Below, piece by piece: positions 60,601 through 64,000 of a DNA stretch of 64,000 nucleotides. Source of the DNA: Crocodylus rhombifer (lineage: Eukaryota; Chordata; Crocodylia; Crocodylidae); assembly GCA_038503035.1 (NCBI GenBank), contig JAVSML010000976.1:125676-189675 (forward strand), read 5' to 3'. The notes beneath the pieces were generated by a model. That model was not told the DNA's origin, did not search any database, and saw nothing but the letters and a program-made list of their open reading frames with translations. The translations under genes were made by a program, and so were the position numbers. Numbering within the stretch: the first letter of the stretch is position 1; each line of letters opens with the position of its first letter.

Positions 60601-61687
60601 CTATTGTTGTTTACAAGACTCACTCTTCTCAAAACACCTTTTCCAACCAAGAATAGGGGCTGGAGTCCCCAAGCCGTCAACCACACAGAGAAACAGAAGA
60701 CTAGTGACCTTTGAAATGACACTAAGGAGTTTAAACTGTGTTCCTGAGAGCTCAGAATGAATTTGCAGACTGCCTTAATTTAGTACTTCTTCATTTTCAA
60801 TGAAGAGTGAAGCCAGTCTAAAAGTCCTTGAACTTCTGCAGCTTGTAAAGTTCAGAAAAGTGTGATACCTGACACACACAAGAGCAGCAGGGCATAGGGC
60901 AGGTGCCCTCCTTCTGCAAATGAGATGAAAAAGTCTGCTTTGCACAAGGACTGTGAATGGGAGCCAGCATAGGTTTAATATATGGAGTTTCATAGATTTC
61001 ATAGACATCAGGGCTGGAAGGGACCTCGGGAGATCATCGAGTCCAGCCCCCTGCCCAAAGGGCAGGAAGTCAGCTGGGGTCATAGGATCCCAGCAAGATA
61101 AGCATCCAATTTACTCTTGCAGGAGTTTGTGACCGTTCGACCTCGTCATCCCTTGGGGCGCTCTGGTGAACAGACGTTCCCCCAGATCCTGGTGGTCACC
61201 CCTGATAAACTTATAGGTGGCCATCAGATCACCCCTGAGCCTACGCTTTTCCAGGCTAAAGAGTCCCATGTCTCTCAGCCTATGATCGTAAGATCTGTTT
61301 TCCTGACCTCTGATCATGCGCGTGGCTCTCCTCTGAACTCTCTCAAGCTTCTCCACATCCTTTTTGAATTGTGGAGCCCAAAACTGGACGCAGTACTCCC
61401 CTTTCCCATAAACATCCAAAAAACATTGGGTTTCCAGTCCTGTCATCTCATCTGGGGCCCATAAGGATACCTGGCTCTTCCCAGTTCCCAAATGAGACTT
61501 CAAAGCCCACACCAGCAGCTGGCAGCAACTTGCTATGCAGTGTACTGATCCCTGCTGTGTCCCTTTTGGGTTCAGCAATGAATGAGGGGTCCTAAAACTA
61601 AAGGAATGTGCCGTAAAGTGGGGAAAAAATAAAAGAACAAAGTGAGCAAATGCAGGAAGGATACTTACATCTGTGAGGCGGCTGCCC
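54537..61687 (-). CDS. CFAP410: Cilia- and flagella-associated protein 410 (exons 2-7; exon 1 not in the window)
   Basis: Minus-strand exons 61669-61687, 60233-60279, 58899-59128, 56642-56813, 55971-56064 and 54537-54665 join to one frame of 691 nt ending in TAG. With a human-like 77-nt exon 1 the protein would have 255 residues, against 256 in human as recalled. The N-terminal part is a leucine-rich repeat domain with its cap: [55 protein letters not shown] and [20 protein letters not shown] variable acidic middle follows, then a helical C-terminus ([19 protein letters not shown]). Known orthologues act at the basal body and ciliary base with NEK1. The gene converges on PFKL as in human. Confidence 0.93.
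54666..55970 (-). other. CFAP410: CFAP410 intron 6 (1305 nt)
   Basis: Apparently unique sequence; no repeat element or extra exon seen. Confidence 0.6.
55971..56064 (-). CDS. CFAP410: CFAP410 exon 6
   Basis: The 94-nt exon encodes [20 protein letters not shown] and [11 protein letters not shown] between TCCTTCCTAG and GTGAGC. It aligns in position with the human GLKPPSRGQFPSL region. It ends in a basic RKKK stretch that human lacks in that form. Confidence 0.9.
56065..56641 (-). other. CFAP410: CFAP410 intron 5 (577 nt)
   Basis: The middle is a short CR1 3' end (56315-56425) lying in the opposite orientation to the gene. A 13-base A run lies at 56080-56092, next to the acceptor of exon 6. 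Confidence 0.65.
56315..56425 (+). mobile_element. CR1 LINE 3' end fragment
   Basis: GGGCTGGATTCGATGATCCT followed by CCAGGGTCCCTTCCAGCCCG and a TATCTATGAAATCCTATG end is the typical CR1 terminus. Confidence 0.8.
56642..56813 (-). CDS. CFAP410: CFAP410 exon 5
   Basis: The 172-nt exon encodes [20 protein letters not shown], then a Ser/Thr/Glu-rich stretch ending [18 protein letters not shown] matches the start of the human linker; the rest is poorly conserved, as expected. The donor AA|GTGAGG lies next to an in-frame TGA, so intron retention would stop translation at once. Confidence 0.9.
57341..57559. mobile_element. hAT-like element (219 bp) with target duplication
   Basis: It starts CAGGAGTGCCTAACTTG and ends GGCCTCCCCCCTG. 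The flanking octamers CCATAAGA (57333-57340) and CCATAAGG (57560-57567) differ at one base. The body shares TACAAGTGGCATAGGCAGCC and GGGAGCAGAAAGCAGAACAG with the element at 34690. Confidence 0.78.
58150..58820 (+). mobile_element. CR1 LINE 3' fragment, old
   Basis: CTCATCTAGAGTACTGTGTC, ATATTTAGTCTGGAGAAGAG, AGGAGGAACTTTCTGACCCT and CACTGGAACAGGCTACCTAA follow the standard order of the CR1 reverse-transcriptase C-terminus and 3' region. It ends GGTCCCTTTCTAGCCCTGC. It is heavily mutated. Confidence 0.75.
58899..59128 (-). CDS. CFAP410: CFAP410 exon 4, core leucine-rich repeats
   Basis: The 230-nt exon encodes [60 protein letters not shown] and [16 protein letters not shown]. These are consecutive LRR units and the cap, very close to human CFAP410. 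The arginine following LYL corresponds to the region hit by known human disease variants. Confidence 0.95.
59129..60232 (-). other. CFAP410: CFAP410 intron 3 (1104 nt)
   Basis: Unique sequence with a T run at 59422-59432; no element recognised. Confidence 0.6.
60233..60279 (-). CDS. CFAP410: CFAP410 exon 3
   Basis: The 47-nt exon encodes [15 protein letters not shown] plus two bases of Ser. It is bounded by CTGTCTAG and GTGAGT. It matches human ISICQEMPSLEVITLS and keeps frame with exons 2 and 4. Confidence 0.93.
60280..61668 (-). other. CFAP410: CFAP410 intron 2 (1389 nt)
   Basis: It contains the CR1 fragment at 60988-61415 in the gene's own orientation. The remainder is unique. Confidence 0.65.
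60988..61415 (-). mobile_element. CR1 LINE 3' fragment
   Basis: On the minus strand it encodes [38 protein letters not shown] and [19 protein letters not shown], a CR1 reverse-transcriptase C-terminus. It ends with the GACCTCGGGAGATCATCGAG and ATAGATTTCATAGAC terminus. The frame is relatively intact, suggesting a younger copy than those at 50530 and 58150. Confidence 0.88.
61669..61687 (-). CDS. CFAP410: CFAP410 exon 2, 19-nt microexon
   Basis: Between CTTTCAG and GTAAGT on the minus strand lie 19 bases. They complete one codon (expected Trp) and encode GSRLTD, identical to human residues 27-32. Phase fits exon 3, and the exon end corresponds to human coding base 96. Confidence 0.88.
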
Positions 61688-62349
61688 CTGAAAGACAAGA
61701 AGATAAATCACTGTGAAAAGTGGCAAAGCAGAGAATTCAATTTTGAGGCATTTTCAATGAGGCCTTACATAAAGTGAAAGAGATGACAAGCCAAGGCTGA
61801 TGGTGAGCATGAACACCTTTTTAAAATCCACATTATTTAGAAAGCTACAGTCTTGGAGGCGCTTTCCTCTGGTGTAACAGGAAACCCCAGGCACCTGAGC
61901 CTGTCCTGTCCTCCTCCCCACAATCCTTAGCCCTTAGGAACTGTGCACCAGAATCTCTGCTTCTTGCAAATGACCTTCCATGATACAAGACTGAAAGCAA
62001 AACAATACTTTCTACCAGGAGGCTGGAGATAAAAATATAGCAACACCACAAGTGGGACAGAGGGTTGTGTTGCTTCTACTCTCTTCTTTCTCAGTCCTAT
62101 ACTTTCCTAAGCCCTATACTCCCTAAAGCCTGTTCTTCTATGCACTCAGCAGCTACTCTCTCCCCCATTTTGAGCAAATCACAGCTGGGGAGGCAAACAA
62201 ATACCTTCCAGATTCCTGAGAGAGTTCCCCTATCTGCTCTGACCTTACAGGTATGTTTTAACAGCTCCCTGTAAAACATTTGATAGGACAGCTTGAGCAG
62301 CTGCTGCCATTAGGACTGAGCTGTGAAAGAACGTGTTCTAGGTTTGAAC
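61688..62349 (-). other. CFAP410: Start of CFAP410 intron 1
   Basis: No exon resembling CFAP410 exon 1 (expected to encode the basic MKLTRKMVL type N-terminus) was found here or further right. The stretch looks like unique intronic sequence. Confidence 0.55.
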
Positions 62350-63475
62350 ATAGTTTCATAGTTTCTAGGGTCGGAAGGGACCTGAGCAGATCATCTAGTC
62401 CGGCCCCCTGCCATGGCAGGAAAGATCACTGGGGTCAAATGACCCCAGCAAGGTGGTCATCTAACCTCCTCTTAAAACCCCCCAGGGTAGGGGCCTGCAC
62501 CACTTCTCTTGGAAGTTGGTTCCAGACCCTAGCCGCCCTGACCGTGAAGTAGTGCCTCCTGATATCTAACCTAAATCTGCCCTCCGCCAGCTTGTGACCA
62601 TTATTCCTGGTCACTCCTGGCAGTGCTCGGGGAACAGTGACTCCCCCCAGTGCCTGCTGATCCCCTCTGACTAGTTTGTAACAGGCCACTAGATCCCCCT
62701 CAGCCTTCTCTTTTGGAGACTGAACAGGTTCAGGTCCCATAGCCTCTCCTCATAGGGCCTGTCCTGCTGTCCCCTGATCATACAAGTGGCCCTCCTCTGG
62801 ACCCTCTCAATGCTGTTGACATCCCTCTTGAAGTGTGGCGCCCAGAACTGGACGCAGTACTCCAACTCTGGCCTGACCAGTGCCGCATAGAGGAGGAGGA
62901 TCACCTCTTTGGACCTGCTCGAGATGCATCTGTGGATGCATGACTGCCTCCCCATGATCATCTTGGAGTCAATGACGACTCCAAAATCCTTTTCCGCCTC
63001 CGTGCTGACAAGAGGGGAATTCCCTAACCTGTAGGTATGGTGCCGGTTGTTCCTCCCCAGGTGCATCACTTTGCACTTGTCTGTGTTGAAACCCATCCTA
63101 TTCTCATCTGCCCACCCTTGCAACCTGTCCAGGTCTGATTGTAGCCTGTTGCATCCTTCCAGTGTGCCCACATCCCCCCACATCTTAGTGTCATCAGCAA
63201 ATTTGACCAGGGTGCTTTTCACCCCCTCATCCAAATCACTGATGAAGATGTTGAACAGTGCGGGCCCGAGGACGGAGCCCTGCAGAACCCCACTGCCCAC
63301 TCCTTCCAGGTTGAGAAGGACCCATCCACTACCACCCTCTGGGTGCCGCCCTCCAGCCAGTTGGTGACCCATTTGACTGTGTAGGTGTCTACACCACAGC
63401 CCCCCAGTTTCTTAATGAGAACGGGGTGAGAGAGAGTGTCAAAAGCCTTCCGGAAGTCCAGGAAGACTATATCCA
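62350..63475 (-). mobile_element. CR1 LINE fragment, reverse transcriptase to 3' end
   Basis: The minus strand encodes FLDFRKAFDTLSHPVLIKKL, GVDTYTVKWVTNWLEGGTQR, GSVLGPALFNIFISDLDEG, the catalytic FADD (63190-63201) and [20 protein letters not shown]. The CR1 3' region and terminus lie at about 62350-62400. One frame change near 63300 and another near 62700 break it. It shares the same gene order and close wording with the copy at 44550, but from a different CR1 lineage branch. Confidence 0.92.
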
Positions 63476-64000
63476 CTGCTATATGCACTATAACCACATG
63501 GCTTGGTTCTCTCCTGAATGCACTTAAATTCACATTTGGGAGGCCTATATAGGAGGTACAATTTCCTCCCAACACACAATAATACACGAGTAGTACACAA
63601 ACTCCATCAGGTGTGGTCATGGGTGAAGTAGTATTGGTCACATTAGGCTCCCTCAGCTTGGATGGAAAGTGAGTGCTCTATCAGGATACCAATGGCAATA
63701 TTATACTACTATTCCCAACAACCTTGTTAGTTGTAATAGAGGCCACAGGCTCCGGTTCTTAGTAACGATGACTCTTCAGAGTTTATCATTCACAAACGGC
63801 ACTAGACACAAACATCATGCCCCATTCTGGCATGGCACTAGCCACCTGTTGAATGCAGCACCAGCATAAAATACAGCTCCTAGCTCAGCGCAAAGAATTC
63901 ATGGTTTCCAGGCAATCAAAATAACTATGTTTAAAACATGCATCTCCTAATTCTCACCAATCACTAAATGTGCTTATGTGATATCATTCACATCCAGTTT
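63476..64000. other. Right edge of window
   Basis: AT-rich unique sequence with no recognised feature, probably still within CFAP410 intron 1. Confidence 0.45.

Noticed and set aside
61111..61698. 195-codon minus-strand frame as one protein
   Set aside because: It is a chance read-through joining the CFAP410 microexon (GSRLTD) to intron sequence and an unrelated CR1 fragment.
61688..64000. Search for CFAP410 exon 1
   Set aside because: No stretch encoding the expected MKLTRKMVL-type start and ending in a donor after two bases of Trp was found, so exon 1 is taken to lie beyond the window.

Overview
This window is vertebrate nuclear DNA. It has spliced genes with long introns, GT-AG junctions, a CpG-island promoter, and dense non-LTR retrotransposon (CR1) and hAT-type DNA-transposon debris. 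Abundant CR1, small hAT-like elements with 8-bp target duplications, no mammalian SINEs and long introns point to a non-avian sauropsid. A crocodilian is most likely and a turtle is the main alternative; this is an inference from repeat content and memory of the families, not a database match.

Two protein genes are present, tail to tail. The plus strand carries a complete PFKL gene (ATP-dependent 6-phosphofructokinase, liver type) from its ATG at 1499 to its stop at 39105-39107. It has 22 coding exons joining to an uninterrupted 781-codon frame, one residue longer than human PFKL as I recall it. The minus strand carries CFAP410 (C21orf2), a leucine-rich-repeat ciliary protein, from its stop at 54537-54539 up to a 19-nt microexon at 61669-61687. 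Its first coding exon was not found and probably lies to the right of the window. The same convergent PFKL/CFAP410 pair is on human chromosome 21, so the microsynteny supports both calls. The two products have no known functional link: one is a cytosolic glycolytic enzyme, the other a cilium/basal-body protein.

Layout: 1-500 is a CR1 endonuclease fragment running off the left edge. 862-1350 is a degenerate hexanucleotide array. 1260-1760 is the PFKL CpG island with GC boxes and an inverted CCAAT box. 1499-39107 is PFKL coding exons and introns, the introns carrying hAT-like MITEs, foldback elements and CR1 3' fragments. 39108 to about 39855 is the PFKL 3' UTR with AATAAA. From there to 54536 is intergenic DNA with a 2.8-kb CR1 copy (44550-47388), a second CR1 fragment (50530-51195) and a long foldback element (51661-52350). 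54537-61687 is CFAP410 exons and introns. 62350-63475 is an antisense CR1 reverse-transcriptase fragment, probably in CFAP410 intron 1.

I saw no tRNA, rRNA, CRISPR, bacterial or viral gene. The interesting signals are a GC-AG intron in PFKL, a consensus-like in-frame cryptic donor inside PFKL exon 10, a CpG-decay gradient across the hexamer array, the CFAP410 microexon, and a foldback element family present three times. I found no convincing unknown gene system.
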